Assembly: GCA_032139905.1 (NCBI GenBank)
Contig: JAQJDB010000007.1
Span: 1,116,001-1,180,000, forward strand
Length of the DNA: 64,000 bases
Origin: Nitrospira sp. MA-1
GTDB taxonomy: Bacteria > Nitrospirota > Nitrospiria > Nitrospirales > UBA8639
Direction: 5' to 3'
In this document: positions 18,049 to 27,034 of the stretch, piece after piece
How the letters are laid out: each line of letters starts with the position of its first letter
Numbering within the stretch: position 1 is the stretch's first letter
Notes under the pieces: model-generated
The model's input: the letters and a program-made list of their open reading frames with translations, nothing else
Told to the model about the DNA's origin: nothing
Database searches by the model: none
Made by a program: the position numbers and the translations under genes

Positions 18049-19437
18049 ATGATAGACACTGAGGGTGGAGCGAGCCGGGGGATCCTGGTCGTTGAAGATG
18101 ATGAGCAACTGCAATCAGCCCTGACTCACGCATTAAGCCAACATGGGTATGCCGTTACGGTTGCCAGAGATGGCTATGAGGGGTTGGAGCGAATGGAACG
18201 CGAAGCCCCATGGCTGGTGTTGACTGATCTGAATTTGCCGGGAAAAGGCGGAATGGAATTTTTACGTGAGGTTCGAAGCCAGGGCTACCATATGCCTGTG
18301 GTCGTCATGACGGCATATGGTGGAGTGGATGCAGCCGTTGAGGCTCTCAAATATGGGGCCACCGATTTCCTTCAGAAGCCGTTTCCCCTGGATCGTCTTG
18401 AAAAATTAATTGACCAGTTAAAGTATGAGCAGCCTGTCTCAGGACTGGATGTCTTGAGGGAACAGGAAAGAAACCGTCGTGAGGAACCGCGTGAAGGATT
18501 TCTGACCAGAGATCCGAAAGTGCTGCAGACGATCAGTATGTTGGAAATGGTGGCAGGGAGCCAGGCGACAATTTTGATTCAAGGGGAAAGCGGGACGGGA
18601 AAAGAAGTTCTGGCGCGGCATGTCCATCGTCATAGCCCACGTGCCTCTCAACCCTTCGTGGCCATCAATTGTGCCGCTCTGCCGGAAGGACTCTTGGAAA
18701 GTGAATTATTCGGCTATGAGAAAGGAGCCTTTACCGGTGCCCTCGCAAGACGATGCGGCAAGTTTGAACTAGCCCACCAGGGGACCTTGTTGTTGGATGA
18801 AATCGGGGAAATGAGTTTGGGGTTACAAGCCAAATTACTCAGGGTCCTTCAGGAACGTGAAGTGGATCGTCTTGGCTCACGGCAGCCGGTGCAGGTGGAT
18901 GTGCGGGTGATTGCCACCACGAATCGGAATCTGGCGCAGGAAGTTCAGGCCGGGCGCTTTCGTGAGGATGTGTATTACCGGCTGAGTGTGATGCCGTTCA
19001 CTATCCCCCCGTTGCGTGATCGACCTGAGGACGTGCAATTGTTGGCGGAATACTTTGCCAACCGGTCATTGCGGCGAAACCGGCGTACACCGTGTGAGAT
19101 TTCTGAAGAGGCGATGTCGCATTTGAAGCGGAGGCCGTGGCGGGGAAACGTGCGGGAACTGGAGAATGTGATTGAGCGAGGCGTGTTGTTAGCCGGTAAC
19201 GGCCCTTTACGGATGGAGCATTTTCAGTTTGAGGAACCCGTGTTGACGGCCAATCATGCCAGTGTGCCAAGTGGAACTATCTGGGAAATGGAACGGGAAC
19301 TTATTTTAAAAACCCTGGAGCGCCATGATGGCAATCGGACCCATGCCGCCAGGACCCTGGGAATCAGCATTCGTACATTACGGAATAAATTGCGGGAATA
19401 TCGACAGTTAAACGGTGGTCTTTCGTTGAGTATATAA
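18049..19437 (+). CDS. NtrC-family sigma54 response regulator (FlrC-like)
   Basis: 462 residues: receiver with VVEDDE and acceptor D60 (LTDLNLPGKGG); AAA+ domain with [14 protein letters not shown] and LLDEIGE; C-terminal Fis-like helix-turn-helix (RTHAARTLGISIRTLRNKLREY). It is directly downstream of its probable kinase. A sigma54 promoter in front of flgB (19652) and another in front of fliL (31270) are likely targets, as in FlrBC/FleSR systems. Which of the two regulators in this window acts on which promoter cannot be seen. Confidence 0.93.
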   Translation: MIDTEGGASRGILVVEDDEQLQSALTHALSQHGYAVTVARDGYEGLERMEREAPWLVLTDLNLPGKGGMEFLREVRSQGYHMPVVVMTAYGGVDAAVEALKYGATDFLQKPFPLDRLEKLIDQLKYEQPVSGLDVLREQERNRREEPREGFLTRDPKVLQTISMLEMVAGSQATILIQGESGTGKEVLARHVHRHSPRASQPFVAINCAALPEGLLESELFGYEKGAFTGALARRCGKFELAHQGTLLLDEIGEMSLGLQAKLLRVLQEREVDRLGSRQPVQVDVRVIATTNRNLAQEVQAGRFREDVYYRLSVMPFTIPPLRDRPEDVQLLAEYFANRSLRRNRRTPCEISEEAMSHLKRRPWRGNVRELENVIERGVLLAGNGPLRMEHFQFEEPVLTANHASVPSGTIWEMERELILKTLERHDGNRTHAARTLGISIRTLRNKLREYRQLNGGLSLSI

Positions 19438-19554
19438 CTTGAGGCAGTCGGAGAACATCAGAATGTCTCGCTTCGATCTGTTATGAGGAATGACAGGAGT
19501 TGAGCGGAAAAATATGCCGGTGCAGGCAAAAGTTTCCTCCAGACCAGACAAGAT

Positions 19555-19641
19555 GTAAAGCGTGAGAAGTAGGCGTAAGGGGGAAAACGTGACGGGGAAA
19601 ACGTGAGGAACTCTTTTTTCTCCTTCATGTGGATTCCTTAC
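19555..19641. repeat. Heptad-type palindrome, weak example
   Basis: Left arm units GTAAAGC, GTGAGAA, GTAGGC, GTAAGGG (19555-19581). The right arm includes the complement of GTAAGGA at 19635-19641. The region lies just upstream of the flgB sigma54 promoter. Confidence 0.5.
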
Positions 19642-19651
19642 GGATGATTTC

Positions 19652-19667
19652 TGGCATTGGTGTTGCT
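19652..19667 (+). promoter_or_regulatory. Sigma54 promoter of the flgB operon
   Basis: TGGCATTGGTGTTGCT: GG and GC are separated by ten bases, as required for -24/-12 recognition, and it differs little from TGGCACN5TTGCW. It lies about 95 bases before flgB, directly after the NtrC-type regulator genes. Confidence 0.85.
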
Positions 19668-19762
19668 GACTTGAATGACGACGTCAAGGATTCCATGGTC
19701 AGGGAAGAAGGGATACAGGTGAAGATACAGGAGAACATGGGAACCGGAGAGGAGAAACTGCC

Positions 19763-20179
19763 ATGATGATTTCCCCTTGGGATGAAGGTACGAGACTTTT
19801 CGAGCGTTCACTGGATGTCCGGAGCGGGATTCAGGAAACGATTGCCTCCAACATGGCCAACGAAGAAACACCTGGCTACAAGTCCAGGATCCTGCCTTTT
19901 CAGGAAACGTTTAATGCGGTTCTTCGAGGGGATGGTCCATTGGAATCAGTCGTCACCAATCCGAAGCACGTGCGCATTGGCTCAGAGGATTCCCGGATAT
20001 TTCAGCACACCATTAAACAGGATGCGGGAGCCGGATTAGACGAAAATACCGTGAATTTGGAAAAAGAAATGACCCTGATGGCGGAAAATACCTTGATGTA
20101 TATGGCGGTCAGTCAATTTCTAAAAGGTCGCTTCGAGGGGTGGAATGCGGCTATTGATGGAGGAAATGGCGGTAGGTGA
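19763..20179 (+). CDS. flgB: Flagellar basal-body rod protein FlgB
   Basis: 138 residues; proximal rod subunit placed on the MS ring/export apparatus. The N-terminal helix with SNMANEETPGYKSR is the conserved rod/hook signature (ASNxANxxTPGYK). The C-terminal helix ENTLMYMAVSQFLKGRF is the matching partner. It is the first gene of the sigma54-driven cluster. GAGGAGAAAC lies before ATG 19763. Confidence 0.95.
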   Translation: MMISPWDEGTRLFERSLDVRSGIQETIASNMANEETPGYKSRILPFQETFNAVLRGDGPLESVVTNPKHVRIGSEDSRIFQHTIKQDAGAGLDENTVNLEKEMTLMAENTLMYMAVSQFLKGRFEGWNAAIDGGNGGR

Positions 20180-20303
20180 CAGCCGTTGAACTGATAGCCG
20201 TTATGACGCTGATTCCAGGAAAACAGAGCGAGGGAATCGGGAAGTTGTTGAGGATGAGAAGGATTGGAAGATCTGAAAAGGGTGTCGGAAAAAGGAGGCT
20301 GAA

Positions 20304-20747
20304 ATGAATATTGATCGCGTGTTTGCGGTGGTGGGGTCTGCCTTAGATGCACAACGACAGCGGCTAAATATCATTGCCAGCAACCTGGCCAATGCAGAAT
20401 CCACCCGAACGCCGGAAGGGGGGCCGTACATCAGGCGTGATGTGGTATTTCAGGCCTCACCGGCCGGGCAACAGTTTTTCAATGTATTTGCCAATGCCTT
20501 TGGCGATCAGTCCGGGCCATCCGGCGTTCGGGTGACGGATGTGATCCAAGACGATCGGCCGTTGAGGACCGTGTACGATCCCAGTCATCCCGATGCGGAT
20601 GACCAAGGGTATTTACATCTTCCTAATGTGAATCCGATCGAGGAAATGGTGAATCTCATGTCCGCGACCCGTGCCTACGAGGCGAATTTAGCGGTAATGG
20701 AAACCGGCAAAACCATGACACTTCGTGCATTAGAAATGAGTCGTTAA
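20304..20747 (+). CDS. flgC: Flagellar basal-body rod protein FlgC
   Basis: 147 residues. The N-terminal rod signature is IIASNLANAESTRTPEGGPY, and the C-terminal helix is NPIEEMVNLMSATRAYEANL, as in all axial proteins. A strong AAAAGGAGG precedes the ATG. FlgC forms the proximal rod with FlgB and FlgF. Confidence 0.96.
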   Translation: MNIDRVFAVVGSALDAQRQRLNIIASNLANAESTRTPEGGPYIRRDVVFQASPAGQQFFNVFANAFGDQSGPSGVRVTDVIQDDRPLRTVYDPSHPDADDQGYLHLPNVNPIEEMVNLMSATRAYEANLAVMETGKTMTLRALEMSR

Positions 20748-20781
20748 GGTGTCCCAATCTTGAAGGAAGGAGGACAATGAA

Positions 20782-21084
20782 ATGGAATATCTCCCGATAA
20801 AAAGCATTGAAGGTATTTCAGAGCCGTTTGGGGTCACGCCGCTTAAGGGACCAGCGGGCCAGGACAAGGGATTCGGCGATCTCTTGAAAAACGCGGTGGA
20901 GTCGGTCAATACCATGCAACATGAGGCCGGGCGTTTAGAGGAAGCCGTTGCCCATGGAGAAAACGTGAATATTCATCAAGCGGTCATTGCCGGGGAAAAA
21001 GCCGGTTTATCGTTCAAGCTTTTGATGCAAGTGAGAAATAAGGTGATTGATGCATACCAGGAAGTGATGCGGATGCAAGTGTAA
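20782..21084 (+). CDS. fliE: Flagellar hook-basal body protein FliE
   Basis: 100 residues. C-terminal features VNIHQAVIAGEKAGLSFKL and QVRNKVIDAYQEVMRMQV are typical. FliE connects the MS ring/export gate to the rod and is itself exported. GGAAGGAGG stands before the start. Confidence 0.95.
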   Translation: MEYLPIKSIEGISEPFGVTPLKGPAGQDKGFGDLLKNAVESVNTMQHEAGRLEEAVAHGENVNIHQAVIAGEKAGLSFKLLMQVRNKVIDAYQEVMRMQV

Positions 21085-21135
21085 GGGAGTATTGAGTTGC
21101 CGATGATGACGATCATGGGGGAGGTTGGAATGAAC

Positions 21136-21187
21136 GAGACCCCGCACCGGTCTCATCGGGTACGAATCATTAGTGTCAGAATGACAC
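21136..21187. repeat. Two short perfect inverted repeats upstream of fliF
   Basis: GAGACC/GGTCTC with a seven-base loop (21136-21154) and GTGTCA-GAA-TGACAC (21173-21187). They could be a protein-binding site or an RNA hairpin between fliE and fliF. There is no T-run, so neither is a normal terminator. Confidence 0.45.
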
Positions 21188-21229
21188 CCACATTTTTATC
21201 CAAAGAGTTGAGCGGAACCCGTTAATTTA

Positions 21230-22822
21230 ATGGACAGTCTCCTCGGTAATTTTCAAGCCTTAACCCTGACCCAGCGGATCGGCGTGGTCGTGGTGGTGGC
21301 GTTAGCCCTGGCGACTATTCCAATGTTGATGATGGTCGGTAAGTCTCCGGAATTGGTGACCCTGTTCTCTCAGCTCAATCCTGACGATACGCGAGCGATT
21401 ATTCAGGAGCTTGGGAAGCAAGGTGCCGTCTATGAGGTGGGTGACAGCGGGAATTCAATTAAAGTTCCGGCGGAACGGGTGCATGAATTGCGACTGCAGT
21501 TGGCCTCCTTGGGACTTCCTGAGTCGGCTGGTGTGGGATTTGAAATATTCGATCGCACCGGATTGGGCGCGACCCCTTTTACGCAGCAAATGAATTACCG
21601 GCGAGCGCTTCAGGGAGAGCTGGCTCGGACCATCGGTCAATTATCTCAAGTTGAGCGGGTACGCGTGCATCTGGTGATGCCGGAGAAACGTCTGTTTGCG
21701 ACGGAACAAAAACCGGCTCAGGCGGCGGTTGTGTTGACTCTCAAACGCGGGGCTCCTCTTGGAGGCTCTCAAGTCCAGGGAATCGTGCATTTAGTAGCCA
21801 GTAGTGTCGAAGGATTGGAGCCCAGCCAGGTGACGGTCGTGGACAATCATGGTCAGGTCTTGAGTCAGAACTCTGCGGATAGTGATGCTCAACTGACGGC
21901 CTCCCAAATTGAAACCCAACGACGGGTGGAACGGGACCTTGAGCAACGGGTGCAGACCATGTTGGACCAGGTCCTGGGCCGAGACAAATCCGTGATTCGG
22001 GTCACTGCGCCGTTGGAGTTTCGGCAAGTCGAAATTACCGAAGAAAGTTTTGATCCCAATAGCCAGGTGGTGCGAAGTGAAAACCGTAGTCAGGAAAAGG
22101 TGTTGGAATCCGGTTCGAGCAGAGGAGGGCCTGGTGTTCCCGGTGTCAGGAGTAATGTGCCAAGCGAGCTCAAGGCAGGAAATGGAGCAGAGCAAAAGGA
22201 AGCCAAACGAAAAAATGAAACATTGAATTATGAAGTCAATCGTAAAGTGAGCAAAATTATTGAGCCGACCGGTGCCATTAAACGATTAAGTGTGGCGGTC
22301 TTAGTGGATGGGACCTATGAAGGGGCTCCGGGCGCTGAGGGACCAGCAGCTGAGAATGCGGCCGAAAAGAAATATGTGCCACGGCCGGAACAGGAAATAC
22401 AGAATCTGGTTCAAATTGTGAAAAAAGCCGTCGGATTCTCCGAAGAACGCGGAGATCAAATTGAAGTCATCAATGTCCCATTTGAATCGCCCACTATCCT
22501 TGAGGGTGAGGAAAGTATGACGGCGGGGGTTCAATCGTTCCTGGCCGTCTGGGGTGGATTCCTCAAACCGATACTCTTTTTCTTCCTTGGGGCCATGGTG
22601 TTGTGGTTTGTCGTTCGACCGATGGCGTTGAATCTTACCAAGCCCGCAGCGGCAGCGGTCGTCCTCCCACAGAAAGGATTGCCTGCCACCGTCACCGAGT
22701 ATGAAGCGGAAATTTCAGAAACCCCTCAGGAGCAAGCCATTAAGCTTGCAGCAGACAATCCAGCTTCCGCCGCTCAAGTAATTCGAACCTGGATAAAAGA
22801 AGAACAAGGAGAAAAGGTCTAA
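21230..22822 (+). CDS. fliF: Flagellar MS-ring protein FliF
   Basis: 530 residues. The first membrane helix is about 18-38 (RIGVVVVVALALATIPMLMM). The large periplasmic ring-building region contains QMNYRRALQGELARTI and VHLVMPEKRLF. A second helix is at about 443-463 (FLKPILFFFLGAMVLWFVV). The cytoplasmic tail EQAIKLAADNPASAAQVIRTWI is the FliG-binding motif. FliF is the platform on which the basal body and switch assemble. The gap to fliG is three bases. Confidence 0.97.
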   Translation: MDSLLGNFQALTLTQRIGVVVVVALALATIPMLMMVGKSPELVTLFSQLNPDDTRAIIQELGKQGAVYEVGDSGNSIKVPAERVHELRLQLASLGLPESAGVGFEIFDRTGLGATPFTQQMNYRRALQGELARTIGQLSQVERVRVHLVMPEKRLFATEQKPAQAAVVLTLKRGAPLGGSQVQGIVHLVASSVEGLEPSQVTVVDNHGQVLSQNSADSDAQLTASQIETQRRVERDLEQRVQTMLDQVLGRDKSVIRVTAPLEFRQVEITEESFDPNSQVVRSENRSQEKVLESGSSRGGPGVPGVRSNVPSELKAGNGAEQKEAKRKNETLNYEVNRKVSKIIEPTGAIKRLSVAVLVDGTYEGAPGAEGPAAENAAEKKYVPRPEQEIQNLVQIVKKAVGFSEERGDQIEVINVPFESPTILEGEESMTAGVQSFLAVWGGFLKPILFFFLGAMVLWFVVRPMALNLTKPAAAAVVLPQKGLPATVTEYEAEISETPQEQAIKLAADNPASAAQVIRTWIKEEQGEKV

Positions 22823-22825
22823 TCC

Positions 22826-23821
22826 GTGAATAGTCAATTATCCGGATATGAAAAAGCGGCTATTTTATTACTCGCAATCGGGGAAAGCGCCGCGGTCGAG
22901 GTCTTGAAAGTGTTAGACCAAAAAGATATCCGGGCAATTGGCGCGTATCTGGGCGCGTTGGTGAATGTCGGGCAGGACGAACATCGAATGGTGCTTAAAG
23001 AGTTTCGGGAATTGGCCGGAACATCCGGTCTGTCGGTTGAAGGAAAAGCCTACCTCTCAAAAATCCTGAATGCGGCCTTGGGCAAGGATAAAGCTCGTCG
23101 AATCCTGAGTTCCCTGAACACCTCGGAGAATGCCGGATTTGAAACCTTAAAATCCCTTGATGCGGCTTCGATTGCGAATTTATTGGCGGGTGAACATCCT
23201 CAAACGGGCGCCTTGATCCTGGCTAACTTAGAGTCCGATCACGCGGCTCAGATTTTGTCATTGCTCCCCGCACATAAGCGGGATGCCATCGTCTACCGGT
23301 TAGCCACCACGGAAGAAGTCTCGCCCAATATGCTGGATGAATTGAATTCCGTGCTTCAGGAGGAATTGCGTCTGGGATCGTCGAAAAATGCGGTGGCCAT
23401 AGGTGGGACCGGTCTGGTCGCCGAAATCCTGAATTCGGTGAAACGCAATGTGGAAGGGGAAATCCTGACGGCCCTGGAAGGCAAAAATCCGGAGATTGCC
23501 GAAGAAATTCGTGGAAAGATGTTTGTGTTCGAAGATCTGGAAAATATTGATGACCGTGGGATGCAGGAAGTGCTGCGAGAAGTGAGCAAAGAAGAATTGC
23601 TTCTCGCCCTGAAACCGATCGATGGTCCGCTCAGGGACAAATTCTTCAGGAATATGTCCAGTCGCGCGGCGGAATCCCTCAAGGAAGATATGGAAACTCG
23701 AGGACCGGTCAAGCTGAGTGATGTGGAAGCCTCTCAGCAGAACATTATTAAAACCGTTCAACGCCTGGCCGGTGAAGGCCGTGTAGCCTTGGGAGGAAAA
23801 GGTGAGGAGCAGATGGTCTAA
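22826..23821 (+). CDS. fliG: Flagellar motor switch protein FliG
   Basis: 331 residues from GTG 22826 (AAGGAG upstream). It shows the three-domain family layout, with GEHPQTGALILANLESDHAAQIL (middle domain) and C-terminal FVFEDLENIDDRGMQEVLREV containing the charged ridge that contacts the stator. It couples MotA/FliF to the C-ring. Confidence 0.97.
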   Translation: MNSQLSGYEKAAILLLAIGESAAVEVLKVLDQKDIRAIGAYLGALVNVGQDEHRMVLKEFRELAGTSGLSVEGKAYLSKILNAALGKDKARRILSSLNTSENAGFETLKSLDAASIANLLAGEHPQTGALILANLESDHAAQILSLLPAHKRDAIVYRLATTEEVSPNMLDELNSVLQEELRLGSSKNAVAIGGTGLVAEILNSVKRNVEGEILTALEGKNPEIAEEIRGKMFVFEDLENIDDRGMQEVLREVSKEELLLALKPIDGPLRDKFFRNMSSRAAESLKEDMETRGPVKLSDVEASQQNIIKTVQRLAGEGRVALGGKGEEQMV

Positions 23822-24440
23822 GGTGCGCTCGCTTATGGAACAGGATGACACGGTCAAATGTTTTCAGATGGTTGAATTAGTTCACAAAAGTGCGAAGCAA
23901 CGCGCCGAAGAGGCCCAACCGCATGATTGTACCGAACTTCAACGTGACGCGTTTGAGCGGGGGAGGCAGGACGGGATTGCCGAGGGACGTGCCCAGTGCA
24001 AAGCTCAGGTAGAGGAGGAAGTCAAAAAGGCCATTCGGTTGGCTAACCAGATTGGTCGGGCCAGGCTGCTCGCGTTAGAAGAACATGAACGCGATATTGT
24101 GGAGGTCGCATTGGCCATTTCCCGAAAAATCCTGTTACGGGAATGTGAGATCGATAAAGAACTTGTCGTTCGGCAAGTGCGCCAGGTTCTTGGACTGCTC
24201 CCCGACAAAACGTTGGTGACGCTGAAAGTCCATCCACAAGATTTCACGACCTTAGAGCCCCTACAGCACACCTTACGACCGGAATGGGCGGATGGTGATC
24301 ATCTCGTGCTTGAAGCCTACGAAGACGTGGATCCGGGTGGATGCGTGGTTGAACAGGCCGGTCTACTTTTCGATGCCAGGCTGACTCAACAACTGGCTCT
24401 TGTGGCCAATGAATTCGGATTGGAAACACCGCAGGCATGA
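23802..24440 (+). CDS. fliH: Flagellar export ATPase regulator FliH
   Basis: About 212 residues from GTG 23802, which has GGGAGG seven bases upstream and overlaps the fliG end; GTG 23823 and ATG 23835 are alternatives. A charged coiled-coil middle contains GRQDGIAEGRAQCKAQVEEEV (GxxxG-like repeats). The C-terminal half has the FliH/YscL/V-ATPase-E fold with DPGGCVVE. It binds FliI and regulates its activity. It ends ATGA into fliI. Confidence 0.88.
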   Translation: MRSRWSKVRSLMEQDDTVKCFQMVELVHKSAKQRAEEAQPHDCTELQRDAFERGRQDGIAEGRAQCKAQVEEEVKKAIRLANQIGRARLLALEEHERDIVEVALAISRKILLRECEIDKELVVRQVRQVLGLLPDKTLVTLKVHPQDFTTLEPLQHTLRPEWADGDHLVLEAYEDVDPGGCVVEQAGLLFDARLTQQLALVANEFGLETPQA

Positions 24441-25780
24441 ACCTCGCCACCATTCAACAACGTTTGGACGACATTACTCCTGTGACAATTACGGGGCGGG
24501 TGGTCAAAGCCGTGGGCTTGACTCTGGAGGGAACAGGCCTGGGAGCTTCGGTTGGTCAGCGATGTCATATCTTCAGCACACGAGGGAAGTCCATGATGGA
24601 GGGCGAAGTCATCGGGTTTCGTGAGCAACGTGTGGTGGTCATGCCGTTCGGAGCTGTTCGCGGCATCGCTGCCGGAAATCTCATACGCTACGATCCGACC
24701 TCTCCACGATTATTGGTCGGGCCTCAAATGTTGGGACGAGTCCTGGATGGACTCGGGAACCCATTAGATGAAAAGGGTCCGCTCTCCCGTAGCCGTCGCT
24801 ATGCCCTCTATGCACCTGCGCCTGCTCCCATGCTCCGGGAGCGAATTCGTACGCCAATGGATTTAGGCGTACGAGCCATCAATGCCCTTTTGACCTGCGG
24901 GGTCGGGCAAAAACTCGGAATTTTTGCGGGGAGCGGAGTCGGGAAAAGTGTCTTGATGGGAACCATGTGCCGTCACACGTCTGCGGATGTGAATGTGATC
25001 GCGCTGGTGGGTGAGCGAGGACGGGAGGTGAGGGAATTTCTGGAACGGGATTTAGGGCGGGAGGGACTCCGGCGTTCTGTGGTCGTGGTCGCCACATCCG
25101 ATCAATCTCCGTTAGTCCGGGTCCGGGCGGCTTTTGTCGCGACAGCCATAGCTGAATTTTTCCGGGATCAGGGCAATCAGGTCCTCCTCCTGGTCGATTC
25201 CTTAACCCGCTTGGCTCATGCGCAACGGGAGGTGGGACTGGCTGCCGGAGAACCACCTACCACCAAAGGGTATCCCCCTTCGGTCTTTACGCTCTTTCCT
25301 CAAGTTCTGGAGCGGGTGGGCCCGATGGGCACAGGATCAATTACCGGTCTATATACCGTGCTCGTTGACGGAGACGATTTAAATGATCCCATTGCCGATT
25401 CCATCCGGTCCATTTTAGACGGGCATATTGTGTTGTCCCGGCGCTTGGCGATGCAAGGACATTTTCCCGCGATTGATGTCCTGCAAAGTGTGAGTCGGGT
25501 AATGTCGGATATTACCTCGACCGTCCATCAGGATGCTGCCAGGTTCCTGGTGCAGATGATGGCGGAATATCGCAATGCCGAAGATCTGATCAATCTAGGA
25601 GCCTATCAATTAGGGTCAAATCCTCGGCTTGATGCGGCGATCAACATGAAAGGGCCGATCGATTCCTTTCTCCGGCAAACCAGGGAGGAGGGGGTGGGAA
25701 TACCAGAAAGTTGCCAAAGTCTAGAAGCCTTGGCACAACAGGGCCGGCGTCTTCTTGAGAGAAAGGGAAAGACCCCATGA
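24437..25780 (+). CDS. fliI: Flagellar protein export ATPase FliI
   Basis: 447 residues, homologous to F1 beta. Walker A AGSGVGKS at about 164-171, catalytic GERGREVREF, Walker B VLLLVDSLTR, and the export ATPase segment GYPPSVFTLFPQVLER. It drives substrate unloading at the export gate. It overlaps fliH and fliJ by four bases each. Confidence 0.97.
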   Translation: MNLATIQQRLDDITPVTITGRVVKAVGLTLEGTGLGASVGQRCHIFSTRGKSMMEGEVIGFREQRVVVMPFGAVRGIAAGNLIRYDPTSPRLLVGPQMLGRVLDGLGNPLDEKGPLSRSRRYALYAPAPAPMLRERIRTPMDLGVRAINALLTCGVGQKLGIFAGSGVGKSVLMGTMCRHTSADVNVIALVGERGREVREFLERDLGREGLRRSVVVVATSDQSPLVRVRAAFVATAIAEFFRDQGNQVLLLVDSLTRLAHAQREVGLAAGEPPTTKGYPPSVFTLFPQVLERVGPMGTGSITGLYTVLVDGDDLNDPIADSIRSILDGHIVLSRRLAMQGHFPAIDVLQSVSRVMSDITSTVHQDAARFLVQMMAEYRNAEDLINLGAYQLGSNPRLDAAINMKGPIDSFLRQTREEGVGIPESCQSLEALAQQGRRLLERKGKTP

Positions 25781-26223
25781 ATTGGACTACATTACTTCGA
25801 TTTCGCAAGCAAGTGGAAGATCTCGCTCGTGAAGAAGTCGTCCTGGCCGAGTGGGAAAAAAGTCAGATCTCCTCGAAGCGTGATGACCTTATGGTGGAAA
25901 TGGAAGCGGTGGCCACTGAATTAGAACAGCGTATACGAGCGGGTATCGACAACATGATTGCCGAGCAACGCTATCAGTGGATGGATCGGATCAGCATAGC
26001 CATAGAACAACAGAGCCAACATATTCAGGAGGTGGAAGATAAGCTGGCTGATTTACGGGCCACATTAAAAAAAGCCCACCATGCCAGACGCGTAGTGGAA
26101 TTGGTGATTGCTAAAAAGGAAGAAGAGGTCATGCAGAAAATCGCGACACAGGAACAACAGATTCAGGAGGATGTGACGGCTCATGCCTATGCCATCTCTC
26201 ACCTTGAAGAAATGACCCAGTAG
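25777..26223 (+). CDS. fliJ: Flagellar export protein FliJ
   Basis: 148 residues forming one long antiparallel coiled coil rich in E, Q and R. It starts ATGA over the fliI stop. FliJ sits in the FliI hexamer and links it to FlhA. Primary sequence conservation in this family is low; the identification rests on length, coiled coil and position. Confidence 0.88.
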   Translation: MNWTTLLRFRKQVEDLAREEVVLAEWEKSQISSKRDDLMVEMEAVATELEQRIRAGIDNMIAEQRYQWMDRISIAIEQQSQHIQEVEDKLADLRATLKKAHHARRVVELVIAKKEEEVMQKIATQEQQIQEDVTAHAYAISHLEEMTQ

Positions 26224-26235
26224 GGGGCAGGAAAT

Positions 26236-26439
26236 ATGTCAATTTTTTCACCTTTCCATCAGCATATTCGTAATCGAGAGCATAGACCAAACACTGGAAT
26301 GTTCAAAAAGGCCGTTTCAGCATGGCTCCAGGCGTTTTGGGCGGGCGAAGCATACGGAGGAGTATGTGAGCACGGCCGAGTGGCAAGAACGCGGGTGTCG
26401 GCATTTTCCATCACTCCGGAGGGGAACAATGTTGCCTAG
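26236..26439 (+). CDS. Possible 67-residue protein between fliJ and the MotE-like gene
   Basis: ATG 26236 has AGGAAAT just upstream and the frame ends overlapping the next start by eleven bases. No domain or membrane segment is seen. It may be a coupling peptide or a chance frame. Confidence 0.28.
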   Translation: MSIFSPFHQHIRNREHRPNTGMFKKAVSAWLQAFWAGEAYGGVCEHGRVARTRVSAFSITPEGNNVA

Positions 26440-27013
26440 TCGATCACTCATTGTCTGGTGGGTGTTGGCCTTGATTTTGTGGGCCACCACGGTCGGGTCT
26501 GTTCAGGAAATGCCGGAGGTAGGAAAGACGAATTCATTTGAAAATCAATTAGTTGAAGATGAAAGGGTGGAGGAGGCGCCTAGTGCAGAAAGCACATTAT
26601 TGGAACAACTGCAAGCGCGTTTGAAAGTGGTGGAAGAGCGGGAACGTGCTTTGCAACAACGTGAAGAGCGGCTCACCGCACTCCAGCAAGACATAGAGGC
26701 GTTGGCGGCACGACAAACCAAAGAGGGGAAACGGTTAGTGGGTGAGGCATCCTCGCTCGCAGAAGAACAACGTCGATATGTGGAACAGGATCCGGCGTTA
26801 ATCCATTTAATCAAAATTTATGAATCCATGGATCCCGAAGAAGCGGCCTTGCGAATCGCAGAAATGCGAGAAGGGTTAGCCTTGGATATTTTGGCATCGA
26901 TCAAAGATAAAAAAGCCGCCGGAGTGTTAGCGGGAGTTGAACCGGTGAAAGCGGCACGATTATCTGAAGGCCTCCGGCGATATCGGGACATTAAATTGAA
27001 CCAAGCCAATTAA
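26429..27013 (+). CDS. MotE-like protein (MgtE-N-like domain)
   Basis: 194 residues from ATG 26429 with GGAGGGG close upstream; a GTG at 26366 would add 21 residues and spoil the N-terminal membrane helix (SLIVWWVLALILWATTV). A long coiled coil follows (EERERALQQREERLTALQQD), then a C-terminal domain with YESMDPEEAALRIAEM and KAAGVLAGVEPVKAARL. This is the MgtE-N-like layout of MotE, the periplasmic chaperone for MotC in some flagellated bacteria. The position between fliJ and fliK is the usual one. MotC is not in this window. Confidence 0.75.
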   Translation: MLPSRSLIVWWVLALILWATTVGSVQEMPEVGKTNSFENQLVEDERVEEAPSAESTLLEQLQARLKVVEERERALQQREERLTALQQDIEALAARQTKEGKRLVGEASSLAEEQRRYVEQDPALIHLIKIYESMDPEEAALRIAEMREGLALDILASIKDKKAAGVLAGVEPVKAARLSEGLRRYRDIKLNQAN

Positions 27014-27034
27014 CCCAAGACTCAGAATTAAACG

